Of a DNA stretch of 64,000 nt, positions 21,473 through 35,275 are shown piece after piece (the stretch's first letter is position 1; each line of letters starts with the position of its first letter). Made by a program: the position numbers and the translations under genes. Below the pieces are notes generated by a model. The model saw only the letters and a program-made list of their open reading frames with translations. It was not told the origin of the DNA and searched no databases. The stretch lies in the NCBI GenBank assembly GCA_029851415.1, contig CM056744.1, forward strand, positions 66,644,172 to 66,708,171, in the 5' to 3' direction. The stretch comes from Eretmocerus hayati. Its lineage: Eukaryota > Arthropoda > Insecta > Hymenoptera > Aphelinidae.

Positions 21473-23722
21473 TAGGGTGGGCTGAGAAATGGAAATTTTC
21501 GAAAATCGTTACGCCTGAGGACCAATTTTTTGCTATTTTGCATGTAGATAATGGGAAAATTTTTTGCTGATTTCTAGAAAGAACTTTTAGGTTCTGGCAA
21601 AATCCTTGAAGATTCTCAGAAAATAGAGTGATAATGTCATTTTTACGCTATTTCTAAAGGCAAAGTTATAGCTCGCAGAACCTACGCGGTGGCACCAAAC
21701 GGTGATCGAACAATGTTTTCTTACGTATTTTTGGCCGTAGAAACCGAAAATCAGGTTCGTTTGAGCCTCAGAAGATAAGGGCCTTTGTAAATTGCGAGAT
21801 ACCGATCAGAGTGGGAAAGTGGCAATTTTCCGGGAAACGCCAGATTTCTGTGAAAATGAAGACGCCCCTCCAAACTTGATTCAATCGACCAAAAATCATC
21901 ACACACTATATTTTCTTATGTATTTTGACCTGCTGAAGACGGTCTTGGTGGTTTCAGGGAGCTAGAACGCGTCAAAATTTAGCTATGAGCAAACGTATCC
22001 GGACGATTTTCGTAGGGCTCACGAAAGGGCTCGTCGCGGCCAGGGCATAAGTCACGGACACGAGTCCTCTTTCACTTGATGCGTAATCCCCAATATCATT
22101 ATTAGTCGGGGCCAAGTGGGCGCCATCATTGAGAAAACAATTCCCAGGAGTCTTTGTCCCGAGATCCTCTTCAGAAGACTGTCCTGAGTATGGAAACCCA
22201 TGTTGCCAAGCCGAGAAATGGTCACAATTTGTTTAAACTGAAATTGTTTAAACAATTGATGAAAATTGATTTTTCGAGATGGAAACCATTTTATTGAGGT
22301 ATTTTGGGTGATTCTGAATCGAGAATTACTCTTGTCATTTTTTGCTCAAATCGATTCTTTTTGACTTATACGCACTTTTAGATTGAAAAATCACGATATT
22401 GCGATTTTTACTAGTGAAAATTAACAACAATAAAGGAAATAGTGGCTTTTCTGGCGATGGGAATCTATTCTTCTAACCTTTATTGGCGATATCCAATATC
22501 GGGAAGTAATGTTCCTGATCCAAAACCTCATTTTTAAACTAATTGTTTATGACGCTTCCGCGTGTTTTGGAGTATACTTGATCGACTTTTAATGTCCCCT
22601 GACGCGTTAGTACTCAGGTATACTCCAAAACACGCGGGAGCGTCATAGACAATTAGTTTAAAAATGAGGTTTTGGACCAGGAACATTACTTCCCGATATC
22701 GGATATCGCCGATAAAGGTTAGGAGAATAGATTCCCATCGCCAGAAAAGCCACTATTTACTTTATTGTTGTTAATTTTCACTAGTAAAAATCGCAATATC
22801 GTGATTTTTCAATCTAAAAGTGCGTATAAGTCAAAAACGATCGATTTGAGCGAAAAATGACAAGAGTAACTTTCGATTTACAATCACCCAAAATACCTTA
22901 ATAAAATGGTTTCCATCTTGGAAAATCAATTTCCATCAATTGTTTAAACAATTTCAGTTCAAACAAATTTCGACCATTTCTCGGCTTGGCAACATGGGTT
23001 TCCATACTCAGGACAGTCTTCTGAAGGGGATCTCGGGACAAAACCTCGTGGGAATAGTTTTCTCAATGATGGTGCCCACTTGACCCCGACTAATAATGAT
23101 ATTGGGGATTACGCATCGAGTGGAAGAGGACTCGTGTCCGTGACCTATGCCCTGGCCGCGACGAGCCCTTTCGTGAGCCCTACGAAAATCGTCCGGATAC
23201 GTTTGCTCATAGCTTAATTTTGACGCGTTCTAGCTCCCTGAAACCACCAAGACCGTCTTCAGCAGGTCAAAATACATAAGAAAATATAGTGTGTAATGAT
23301 TTTTGGTCGATTGAATCGAGTTTGGAGGGGCGTTTTCAATTTCACAGAAATCTGGCGTTTCCCGGAAAATTGCCATTTTCCCACTCTGATCGGTATCTCG
23401 CAATTTACAAATGCCCTTAACTTCTGAGGCTCAAACGAACCTGATTTTCGGTTTCTACGGCCAAAAATACGTGAGAAAACATTGTTCGATCACCGTTTGG
23501 TGCCACCGCGTAGGTTCTGCACGCTATAACTTTGCTTTTAGAAATAGCGTAAGAATGACGTTTTCACTCTATTTTCTGAGAATCTTCAAGGCTTTTGCCA
23601 GAACCTAAAAGTTCTTTCTAAAAATCCGCAAAAAATTTTCCCATTATCTACATGCAAAATAGCAAAAAATTGGCCCTCAGGCGTAACGATTTTCGAAAAT
23701 TTCCATTTTTCGGCCCACCCTA
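21473..23722. mobile_element. 2.25 kb palindromic hAT-like non-autonomous element
   Basis: Two arms of about 1.1 kb (21473-22578 and 22617-23722) are near-perfect reverse complements around a spacer of about 38 bp. The ends read TAGGGTGGGC and its complement GCCCACCCTA. Together with the 8-bp CTGCGTAG duplication this points to hAT mobilisation. There is no coding sequence; frames in the arms are antisense mirror images. It interrupts CR1-B ORF1. Confidence 0.88.
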
Positions 23723-24576
<854 letters not shown>

Positions 24577-24579
<3 letters not shown>

Positions 24580-24592
24580 AGAGAGAGAGAGA
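24577..24592 (+). repeat. short (GA)n between R1 copies B and C
   Basis: Eight GA units between the poly(A) of copy B and the 5' truncation point of copy C. Confidence 0.93.
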
Positions 24593-26022
24593 CGGATTCA
24601 AGTGTCGGTAGGGAACCCATACCAAGGAAGAGGAGGATTCTGTGCCATTATTGCGTTGGACATAAAGAACGTATTCAACTGCGCGAGCTGGGAGCGAGTC
24701 TATGAATCCCAAGCAGGTAAAGTGCCGCTCTATCTACTAGCCATCACGAGTGACTATCTGCAGAACAGGACACTCGTGTACGACACCGACGAGGGACAAG
24801 AGATTCGGAAACTGTCCGCCGGAATTGGACAGGGATCGGTTTCCGGGCCGTTCAACTGGAACACCCAGTACGACAGTTTACTGTCTATTGAACTGCCCGA
24901 AGAAGTGATAATAGTGGCTTTCGCGGACGACGCGGGGCTCATAGTCTGGTCCGACAACGAGGAACTCTTGGGTAGACGCGCAAACGAGGGGCTGGCCCGA
25001 GTCTACGAGTGTATGATCAGCAGGCTCCTAGAGCTTGCTGTCAAGGAGTGCGAAGCAATCGTGGTCACAAGAGCAGGAAGTTTGACCTGCCCCACTTCTA
25101 CATCAACGGGCAAGAGATCCCACGCAAGACAAAGCTGAAATACCTCGGCGTATGGCTTGACGACAAGTGGTCGTTCAAGAAGCACATCCAGGAGGCCGCC
25201 CAGAAAGCGAGCAGGGTTGGTGCGGCGCTTCAGCGGCTGATGCCGAATATCGGGGGACCCAAGGAGAAGAGGCGCGCACTTCTCAACACCGTCAGCACCT
25301 CTATCATGCTCTACGGTGCACCCGTGTAGGGAAAGAGAGTAGAGAAGACCATCATCGAGAAGAGGATGGGGCCTGTCCACCGGAGAGCGGCCCTGAGAAG
25401 TATCCGTGCCTATCGCACCGTGTCAGGAGATGCGGCTTACGTATTGGCGAGTACTCCGCCCATCCATTTGCTCGTCGCGGAGCGAGTAAGGATCTGGGAC
25501 CGCCAGAAAGTGATCGGAGCCGAACGAGTACTCACTCCAACGATGAAGGAGATCATCCGCGACAACGAGAAGGAAACCACCCTCGAACAGAGGCAAACTG
25601 AGTGGGACTCGCCATTCCCGAATGGCAGATGGACGCACCGGTTGATCCGTGACATAGCCAAGTGGGCGGAACGTTCCCACGGAGAGATGGACTACTGGAC
25701 GACTCAGGCACTGAGCGATCATGGTTGCTTCGGCTCCTATCTAACCAGGTTCAAGAAGAGGACGACCCCAGCATGTCAGTCATGCGGGGACGACTGGGAT
25801 GACGCCGAACACGCCCTGTTCAAGTGCTGTGACACCCGGAGAGAGCGCGCCGAGCTGGATAGATGGCTGGGTGCTCAACTAACACCTGAGAATCTCGTCA
25901 CGTACTCGCTCCGCAACCAGGGGACATGGGATAGAGTCACCGGATACATCAGGCTGTCGATGACCCGCAAGGAGGAGAAAGAGAGGGAAGTGAGGCGCCT
26001 CGATGCCGGCGAATTACAGTGA
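24593..26022 (+). pseudogene. R1-C ORF2 fragment
   Basis: Carries the ALDIKN, GIGQGSVSGPFNW and FADDAGLIVW blocks and the C-terminal zinc motif CQSCGDDWDDAEHALFKC. A base lost near 25070 shifts the frame, and a TAG at 25327-25329 replaces a Trp codon seen in copy A. With the missing N-terminus it cannot be functional. Confidence 0.9.
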
Positions 26023-26500
26023 GTCTGGCAATGAAAACAGAAGAGGCCCAAATGATTCCAGGAGGAATATGATGCCCTGAAGAGGGGAGAAAGAAGAAAG
26101 GAGAGGGAAGAAAGAAGAAAGAGAGGGAACAATGAAGAATGAAGATGAAAGTGCCCGACAAGTGGCCGAAGAGAGAATATGGAGAAGAGGAACGCTCGCA
26201 ATCGATTGCGAGACATGCCGCTCATCCTGAAGTAATGCTCACGCGGTTCCGGGATGAGATGGCAGATGCAGGTGGATCTCCTTCTTGATTGCCCGATGCC
26301 CTAGGTATCGGACACTAAGGGGAGAGGGATATTTCACAGCCGGGCCCACCTCTCGGTGGGCCCCACCCAAACCCGTGTCCCGCCTGGTACGGCCTGCGTG
26401 GGCTATGCGTAGTCCGCGTAAGCTGAACCAGCCCGGTGTCTGGGGACGGATCCGAAGGATCTTGAGGCAGATTTTGCCCTCTAACCACCTTAAAAGAAAA
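24593..26500 (+). mobile_element. R1-like LINE, copy C, 5'-truncated
   Basis: Starts in the middle of ORF2 (equivalent to about base 780 of copy A) directly after (GA)n and ends with the family 3' UTR and a short A-rich tail (TAAAAGAAAA). The usual result of incomplete target-primed reverse transcription. Confidence 0.92.
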
Positions 26501-26514
26501 GAGAGAGAGAGAGA
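26501..26514 (+). repeat. short (GA)n between R1 copies C and D
   Basis: Seven GA units lie directly upstream of the first base of the full-length R1-D copy, so (GA)n is found at its 5' side as well as at its 3' side (32041-32052). Confidence 0.93.
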
Positions 26515-26843
26515 CCGTAGGGGGCTTTGGGTGTGACCTTAGGGTTGCACTTGGAGCTTGAGGGAGCGACGCCCCTCCGGACCCGAGTCCTACACTTACA
26601 CTAACACACACACTACACCATACATGCACCATACTCACGCCTGCTTAAGCACTACACAAACATACCAACATCATACAGGACACGCATTACACAGAACACC
26701 ACACCCGTGCTGGTCTGGTCCGGGGTCGGCCAGCATGCGATTCCAGGCCCTGGAAGAAGAAAGAAGATGATGTCCAGCATTGACGGCAAGAATTCCCCAA
26801 GTAAAGCGGTGCCCCATCTGGACCTTGGGGGGGGGGGGCAACG

Positions 26844-28629
26844 ATGCAAAACGCGCCACCAGTGCCACACTTGGCTGGTGGGATAACGCGTACAGCTACA
26901 AGCGATGGAAATACGCTGCAGCCGGGAGGTGCGGGAGAGAAAAACCTACACCATGGAGAAGCTGAGCTCTCCCCTAGCAGGAAGAGAAAGGGCCCGAGTG
27001 ACAGAGCAGAGAAGCGAGTGCTCAAGCAATCAAAGCTCACATTTCCGAGCCAACGAGGGATGAACGCAAAAGTTGCAGCAGAAGCACGAGAGGCGGCAGA
27101 TAAGCTGCTGAAGATAAACCCCGCTATCAGGATCCAGATCACGCAACCCAGCAACGAGGTTGATGACGCCGTCAACTTGAGCTCAGACTCGAGCGAGTCC
27201 GACTCCACTATAGGGTCCCAGGGAAGCGGAACAATCCTGACTCCTGGAAACGGTTTGCTCGAGAGGGGAGTGCACGATGAGGTGCCTGATAGGGTGGAGA
27301 TTGACCACATCCCTGCAACCAGAGATGCGGCACGACAGAGGAGTGGAAACGAGGCAGGCGATCTCATGGGGAAATGTGAAGACCTGAAAACCTGCCGAAA
27401 AGAGACGGAGGAGAAGACATATCTCCTCCTCGAGCACTTCAACTTGGTTATAGGAATAGCCGAGTCCGTTTCCAGCAATCCAGAAGGGACTGAGGGTGAT
27501 ATCGAAGAGCTCAAGGAGATAGGCGACGCGCTCGAAGGCCTACTCGCGACAGACGAGGCGAAGCGGGCTGCCTTCGAGACAACCCTCCTCGAAACGGAGA
27601 AGACCCTGAAAGCGAGGAGGAATGTGCAGCCTCCGGTCACAAACAAAACCAGCCGCGTCGGGGAGTGACTTCCAGGGAAGGGGGGCAGGGGAACCGGAAT
27701 CGCGACCGGGGCAACAACGTGGTTCGAAGGCGACGCGATACGGACCTCCACCGGGAGGTCTCGGAACACCGCGCTCGACATCAACGCCCAATCGGCCCAA
27801 GCAGAATGGGCCTTGGAAGGGAGTGGTGTCAAAGAAACAAGCGAGAAGGGCAAAGAAGAGCAGTAGATCGGACGATGCCGCCGGGAAGAAAGCGAAAATG
27901 AAGCCGAGAAGGATGAAGCTCGAAGCCATCCTCGTTACGGCGAAACAAGGTGGGCTAACCTACGCAGACATGCTGCGCAGGATAAAAACGGATGACCTCA
28001 ATGAAGAAGTGGGCTCTAAGGTCACGGGCATCAGCAAGACCCAAGAAGGCCAAGTCCTTCTTGAACTCAAGAAGGGCACCGATGTCGCCGCCGTCAAGGC
28101 AGCCTTGGCATCAGTCGTCGGGCAAGAAGGAGCTGTCCACTGTCTAGCAAACAGCACGACCCTCGAGGTGCTCGGAGTCGATTACGATGTCGACATAATC
28201 GAGGTGCGGGATGACCTCGCGAAGGCTCTACCAGTAAACGAGGAGGGTGCCGTTGTAGTCAAGTCCATCCGGAGTGGCTACCGCGGCACCCAAATCGCTG
28301 TTGTCTCGATCGCAACGAGACTGGCCCACCATCTCCTCGACTGGAAGGAGCCAAAGGTTAGATGGGGCAGAGTCAGGATCCGCGAGGAAGGTGGCATCCC
28401 ACGGTGCTATAACTGCTTAGAGTACGGCCACAAGGCCTCGGGGTGCAAAAGAGAGAAGGCAGAGGAACGGAAACCAAAACTCTGCTTCCAATGCGGCGAA
28501 CCAGGGCACCTTGCTGCGATTTGCAAGGAAAAACCAAAATGCCTAAGCTGTGCGGCGATCGGGTCCAAATCTGACCACAGATCTGGGGCCAGCAACTGCA
28601 CTGCGTACCAGAGGGCAAGAACCACTTAG
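26844..28629 (+). pseudogene. R1-D ORF1: gag-like protein with CCHC zinc knuckles
   Basis: Two overlapping frames (26844-27668 and 27622-28629) make one protein broken by a single frameshift around 27630-27665. The first part is charged, with a coiled-coil-like region. The second contains the central gag domain and at the end CCHC-type knuckles, CYNCLEYGHKASGC and CFQCGEPGHLAAIC followed by a CLSC-containing third motif. This is the standard R1-clade ORF1 layout; it binds element RNA. Confidence 0.9.
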
Positions 28630-28648
28630 AGACGCAGGGAGGGAAGAC

Positions 28649-31640
28649 ATGGCTAGCTTCATCCAAGCCAAACTCAGGAAGAACGGGGACGCAGACGATC
28701 TCCCACACGCTGTTGCCAAAGAAGGAGGGATCGATGTTCTGATTATCTCCGAACCGCCTCGGAAGCGCGAATTCTCTCGATCCGCATTCGATCACTGGAG
28801 GACAGCCGTAATCCAGATCATGAATCCTGCGATTCGTGAGACTGGACCAGCTGTTAGTGGCCGCCGTTTCGCTCGAAAGACCATAGGGGGCACAGCAGTT
28901 TACAGCTGCTACTAATCGCCGTCGCTCAAGACGCACGAATTCGAAGACGAGCTCCACGACCTAGAAGAGGATGTGAGGCAATGGGGGGGGCAGTTAAAAT
29001 CGCGGGGGATTTCAATTCCAAGGAACCGACTTGAAGCGGGGGGCCGCGTGATAGACGGGGGGTAATACTCGCTGATGCCATGGAGGCATTGGGATTAGTG
29101 CTCGAGAAGGAAACGGGGGTTATCACCTACTACCGACACGACACTCGGTCCAGGGAGGGAGGTTCGTTTTCGGTCCTCGACCTGACGTTCATGAGCCCGT
29201 CGCTCATGGGACGTATGACATCGTGGGAGGTTCTGGACACGGAAACATTGAGTGACCATCGACATATTCATTTTCGGCTTAGGACTGACAGGCAGAGACA
29301 GTTGACACGCAGACCGCGACCGACGGGGTGGCAGGTGAGCAAGCTGGATGAGGGGAAATTCCGGGGATCGATAGGAACAGCCGAAGATCTCCCGATGAAC
29401 ATCACCGCGGACGAGGCTGTGGATATGGTGACGAGCACCATCACAAGAGCTTGTGACGCATCGATATCTCGCAAGACAACATCATTCTTTTGGAGGAAAC
29501 CAGAGTACTGGATCACCGACGAGATAAAAGCCCTACGAAGAACGAGCGATAAGAAAAGGAGAACCGCGTGGCGATCAAGGAAACTAAAACGACCATCACT
29601 GGCGGAAGATGATAAGGCGTACAGAGAAGCAAAGAAGGCTCTCGTTCTAGCCATCCGGAGAAGCAAAGAGAAGTGCTGGGGTGAATTGTGTGACATGATC
29701 AATGGAGACCCGTGGGGTACGCCATACCGCGTGGTCATGTCCAAGGTCCGACCCCGGAGGGGCAACCCAGCACCGACTGATGCAGCTACCTTGCGCAGCA
29801 TCGTGGAAGACCTGTTCCCAGCAGGAGGACCTAGAGTCACATTCCCTCCAGAGAGCGACGACCCCATCCCGCTCTTCACTGTGCAAGAACTACTCATAGC
29901 GTCGAAGAGACTGCCAAACGGCAAGGCCGCTGGCCTGGACGGCATTCCAAACGAGGCTCTGGAACTGGTCTTCAAATATAAGCCAGATTTACTCCTCGAC
30001 CTCTTCAACATCTGTCTGAGCGCGGGAAATTCCCCGGATAAGTGGAAACGCCTGGAGCTGCTCCTGATACCTAAAGGTCAAGGAGGTCAACGCCCTCTCA
30101 GCATGCTCGACAATATCGGGAAAATGTACGAGAGGATGGTGCTCAACACGGTGGAAAGAGCCTACGAAGAGAGCGGCGGGCTATCACCAATGCAGTTTGG
30201 GTTTCGGAAGGGAGGAAGCACTGTGCACGCGATCGAGGAGGTCCAAGAACGGGTTTAACCGTCGGTAGGGAACCCATATCAAGGAAGAGGAGGATTTTGT
30301 GCCATTATTGCGTTGGACATGAAGAACGCGTTCAACTGCGCGAGCTGGGAGCGGGTCTATCAATCCCAAGCAGGTGAAGTGCCCCCCTATCTACTAGCCA
30401 TCACAAGTGACTATCTGTGGAACAGGACACTCGTGTACGACACCGATGAGGGACAAGAGATCCGGAAACTGTCCGCCGGAATTGGACAGGGATCGGTTTC
30501 CGGGCCGTTCAACTGGAACACCCAGTACACAGTTTACTGTCTATTGAATTGCCTGAAGGAGTGATAATAGTGGCTTTCGCGGACGACGCGGGACTCATTG
30601 TCTGGGCCGACAACGAGGAACTCTTGGGTTGACGCGCAAACGAGGCGCTGGCCCGAGTCTACGAGTGGATGATCAGCAGGCTCCTAGAGCTTGCTCCCAA
30701 AAAGTGCGAAGCAATCGTGGTCATAAGACGCATGAAGTCTGACTTGCCCCACTTTTACATCAACGGGCAAGAGATCCCACGCAAGACAGAGCTGAAATAC
30801 CTCGGCGTATGGCTTGATGACAAGCGGTCGTTCAAGAAGCACGTCCAGGAGGCCGCTCAGAAAGCGAGCAGGGTTGGTGTGGCGCTTCAGCGGCTGATGC
30901 CGAATATCGGGGGACCCAAGGAAAAGAGGCGCGCACTCCCCAACACCGTCAGCACCTTTATCATGCTCTACGGTGCACCCATGTGGGGAAAGAGAGTAGA
31001 GAAGACCATCATCGGGAAGAGGATGGGGCCTGTCCACTGGAGAGTGGCCCTGAGAAGTATCCGTGCCTACCGCACCGTGTCAGGAGATGCGGCTTACGTA
31101 TTGGCGAGTACACCGCCGATTCACTTGCTCGTCGCGGAGCGAGTGAGGATTTGGGACCGCCAGAGAGTGATCGGAGCCGAACGAGTACTCACTCAAACGA
31201 TGAAGGAGATCATCCACGACAACGAGGAGGGAACCACCCTTGAGCATTGGCAAACTGAGTGGGATTTGCCATTTGCAAATGGCAGATGGACGCACCGGCT
31301 GATCCGTGACGTAGCCAAATGGACGGAACGCACCCACGGAGAGATAGATTACTGAACGACGCAAGCACTGAGTGACCACGGTTGCTTCGGTGGCTATCTG
31401 ACCCGGTTCAAGAAGAGGACATCCCCAGCATGTCAGTCATGCGGGGACAACTGGGATGACGCTGAACACGCCCTGTTCACGTGCAACGACACGCAAAGAG
31501 ATCGCGCCGAGTTGGGTGGATGGCTGGGTGCTCAACTGACACCTGAGAACCTCGTCCCGTACTTACTTCGCAACCAGGAGACATGGGATAGAGTCACCGG
31601 ATACATCAAGCTGGTGATGACCCGTAAGGAGAAGAAAGAT
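28649..31640 (+). pseudogene. R1-D ORF2: endonuclease and reverse transcriptase, several breaks
   Basis: Starts ATG at 28649 (ASFIQAKLRK, VLIISEP). The endonuclease core is disrupted between 28912 and 29080 (stop plus frameshifts, with GDFNSKEP still visible in another frame). RT blocks resume in 29080-30258. Further lesions: TAA at 30256 where copy A has Gln, a one-base loss near 30528, TGA near 30629 where copy A has Arg, and TGA near 31353 where copy A has Trp. Clearly dead. Confidence 0.9.
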
Positions 31641-32019
31641 CGAAGATCGAAGAAAGAAGAGAGATCGAAGAAAGAAGAGAGAAGAATGAAGAATCAAGGG
31701 ATGGAAGAAGATCGAAGAAGGGGAAACAACACCTGTGAGTCGTGAGATGAGAGACGCTCGATCCCGAGCGCGAGACGCCGCCGGCCCTGAAGTAATGCTC
31801 ACGCGGTGCCGGGGCCGGATCGGTAAGTTGGTGGATCTCCCCCTTGTCTAATGACCGGCGCCAACGGAGGAGGAAGAGAGGGTTTACCCGGTTCAGATGG
31901 CCGTATCGATATGGATTCCAGCCCGGGACTGTTTGGGAGGTGCTGGCCAGCCGTGTTTGTCTGACCGGTGCCTCTTCTCCGTACGTCGCAGCGTATTCGC
32001 CCTACAACCATCTTATAAG

Positions 32020-32052
32020 AAAAAAAAAAAAAAAAAAAAAGAGAGAGAGAGA
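32020..32052 (+). repeat. poly(A) of R1-D followed by (GA)6
   Basis: The same poly(A)-then-(GA)n junction as at 2679-2790 and 24548-24592, again followed at once by an opposite-strand LINE tail (TTGATTTGG). Confidence 0.93.
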
Positions 32053-32317
32053 TTGATTTGGTTTATTCACCCGGGGACAATGGGTTCCATGGGGCACATG
32101 AATGGTACATACTGAATATAAAATATATAGGATTCATAAAGATATAAAATTCAAAAATATAAGATTTAAAATATAAAAACAGATAAAAATTTAATACATA
32201 TGTGAGGATCACGTCGTGAAGTAACATGATATGGGCATGTGATAGTTTTGATCCTCACTCCGAAAACAGGTTAAAAGTATTCAACATTTGGTTTGAACAT
32301 GCACACGATACAAGATG

Positions 32318-35275
32318 TTATACGTCACTATTCGTATCAAGATCGAGAAGGTATAGAAGTAAGCACTTTCTAAAATCCTTCAGGGACGTTGAGCGAGGCA
32401 TGGTGGAAATAGCACGCGGTAATTTATTCCAATAATGAGAGGCGTTCACGTAAAAAGCGTTTTGCAAAGACGATGTTTGACATTTGGGAACTGTGAGGTC
32501 TCCAGTCTGGAGACGAACGGATCTCTGAAGACTTGTATTGCATACTTCAACGATGTTTTTAGCCAGATACAAAGGTTTATGGGTTTGAAGGATCTGATAC
32601 AGAGAGCTAGCTAGGAAGTACTCTCGTCGAGCTTTTACCGTGAGCCACCCTAGGCGCTTGCGATAGGGGGTAACATGATCTCTCCAAGGAATATTCCCAA
32701 ACACGAAGGGAGTACTCGCGTTTTGGGCCCGCTGGAGCTTGAGGTCTTGTCCCTCGGTTAGATCATGATAAAGAAGGCAGGCACAGTCAAAGTAAGGGAG
32801 GATGAGTGATTGAACGAGCGATTTGCGGAGAGAAAATGAGAGGGCGTGTTGATGGGGACGCAGTTCACGGAGAGTGCCAAAGACGCGCTGACAAATAGAT
32901 GATACTTGTTTCTGCCAGTTAAGATCGGAAGTAAGCCAAATTCCGAGGTTCTTAGTTTCGGTCACAAAGTCAATTGAAGTGCCACCAATCGTAATGGGTG
33001 ATATGTCATCTAAATTCAAGAGACGGAGGTTTTCATTGCTACCGAGGATCATGACTTTTGTCTTCTTGAAATTCAAGCTAAGTCCATTCATGATGGCCCA
33101 TGCCTGGATCGCGTTAGAATCTTTCTCAACCAATTTGGGAGCTCCCTTGAGCTTGTACCGGTAGCAACTTCTGTAAATCTGGGTATCATCGGCATAAATC
33201 ATGTACCGTGTATATCACAGAACTTTCGGCAGGTCATTGATGAAGATGGAGAACAAGAGGGGACCCAACACTGAGCCTTGGGGGTCCCCTGCAGTTGTAT
33301 TTAGCCAGTCTGATACCGTTCCACCATCATCAATGACTGCTTGGCAGCGGTCTGCAAGGTTCGACAGAAACCACCGTGTAGTATGATCACTCACATTGAA
33401 GGAACGGAGTTTTTGGATTAAAATTTGATGCGGAATTTTGTCGAAAGCTTTGGAAAAATCGAAAAGTACGAGAATCGTGTACATTGACTGGTCTATTCCC
33501 TTGCGCACATCATCTAGGGCCCCTAGCAAAGCAGTCTGAGTGCTGTGACCCTTCCGGAAACCAGCTTGACAAGGGTCAAGAAGTTCATAATCTTCGATAA
33601 ATTGTTCCAAATGGTCTGAGACTCCCTTTTCAAGAATTTTTGAGCACTCAGAGAGCTTCGCTATGGGTCTCAGGTCCGATAAGTCTATAAGATTATTCGT
33701 TTTAGGAATAGGAGTAATAAGTGTGCGCTTCCAGGGTTCAGGAAAAGATGCATCCTCAATACTTGAATTGAAAATATCAGTGAGGGGTTCAAGAATGATT
33801 GGACAAGACGTGAGCAGATTCCGGACCGTGAAATGATCAATGCCAGAACTTTTCGATTTTAGCGAGCGAATGATACTCAGGACCTCGTTTTCGTTGGTTA
33901 GTGACAGTGAAAATAAGGGAATGTTGACATGAGGTTGGTGACTGAGTTGATGGTAATGATAGTGATTTAGGTGCGTGGGAGAAGAGTTGGAAATACAGGC
34001 GAAATGGGCATTAATTGCTTCAGGAGAGAAGGTTCGGAAAGGAGAGAGGGAACGGGAGTTGACTATGCCTAGTCCGTTGAGGGTACTCCATAGCCTGTTG
34101 GAGCTCTGAGAAATGGCAATGTGGGACGAGTAATATCGGTTCTTGGCCTTTCGTAGTAGTTTCTGGACTCGGGATCTGAGTGCTTGGTATCGTTGTTTCA
34201 GTACGGGACACTCAGTATTACGCGCCTTCTTATAAAGGGAGTCACGTTCTTTCATTAAAGTACGAATATCGTTGTCAACCCAAGGTTTATTTCGAGCGGC
34301 AATGGTATATGTTTTAAAAGAAGCTGATTGGTCGAGGGCAGAAGTGATTGACTGGTTGAAGATGGCTACTTTGTCGTAAAGACTTGCATTTGATGGGAAA
34401 GAAGCAAAGTTGAGTGAAAAATCATCGAGATAACGTTCCAGACTGAAATTTTTAAAGTTCCTCCTAGTTACAAGTTTTGGCTCTCTCACGGTCTTCGTGT
34501 ATTGGAATTTGAGATCAATCCGGCCATGTCCGATTGAAAAAGGTGCATCTGACTTAGAATAGTCAACAACATCATCAAGCGAGCTCACAATGAATAAATC
34601 GATCCATGTGTGAGAGGACTGTCTCTCAGCATTCAAAGTGTGATGCGTGGGACCAGATAGAACCAAGTGAAGTGAGTAATCACGTAAGGCTTTATGGATA
34701 TATTCAGATTTGAAATCGTTTATGGCTATGTTACAGTTTAGATCACCTGTAATGAAAACTTTAGGATACTTAGGGAGTAAAGTAGACAAAACCTTGAAAA
34801 ATTCATTAGGGAGACGCGCATCAGGGGGCCTGTAAATAACGGAAAAAAGTAAGGGATCGTTGCGGTCTTGGATCTCACAGATCATAAATTCAGGAAAATT
34901 CTTGCGTGAGGAGTCCGATTTTACGAGAACTTTAAAATTGATTGTTTCAGCAAAATGGATAGCTATTCCACCACCCGAGCGACCCACTCTGTCGTTCCGG
35001 ACGATTGTAAAATTGTCTACTCCAACACTTGTATCAGTATCGAGTTCGTTGAGGTGACTCTCAGTTATAGCAAAGACATCGAAAGAATTATCATAGAGAA
35101 AAGCTTCAATATTATCACGGTATTTCACAAGACTATAAATATTAACATGAGAGATCCTCAAACTAGGTACAGTATTCGCGTGCAGCTGCTCGTCAAACCA
35201 TTTTCTGTAAGTCCAAAGCGGACATAATTGAGATTCTGTCTGACTGAGCATTCTTACGTGCAAAAATTGATCCAT
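32318..35275 (-). pseudogene. CR1-C ORF2: AP endonuclease and reverse transcriptase with one stop
   Basis: Endonuclease motifs HVNIYSL, ITESHLNE, VIYRPP, ITGDLNCNI, SHTWIDLF and GHGRID. RT motifs GIDHFTVRN, GFRKGHSTQTAL, FDFSKAFDKI, GDPQGSVLGPLLF and IYADDTQIY. A single in-frame TGA (33212-33214) sits about ten codons before the catalytic YADD; otherwise the frame is open for 980 codons. The start overlaps the end of ORF1 by about 80 bases in another frame. Confidence 0.9.

Larger units (their letters stand above)
26515..32040 (+). mobile_element. R1-like LINE, copy D, full length but degenerate
   Basis: About 5.5 kb: 5' UTR with an ACAC-rich stretch, gag-like ORF1, ORF2 with endonuclease and RT, 3' UTR and poly(A). 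The 3' UTR diverges from copies A-C after about 31640, so it belongs to a sister subfamily. Flanked by (GA)n on both sides. Confidence 0.92.

Noticed and set aside
26687..27853. 388-codon minus-strand frame.
   Set aside because: Antisense to R1-D ORF1, with no domain; open because of codon bias on the coding strand.
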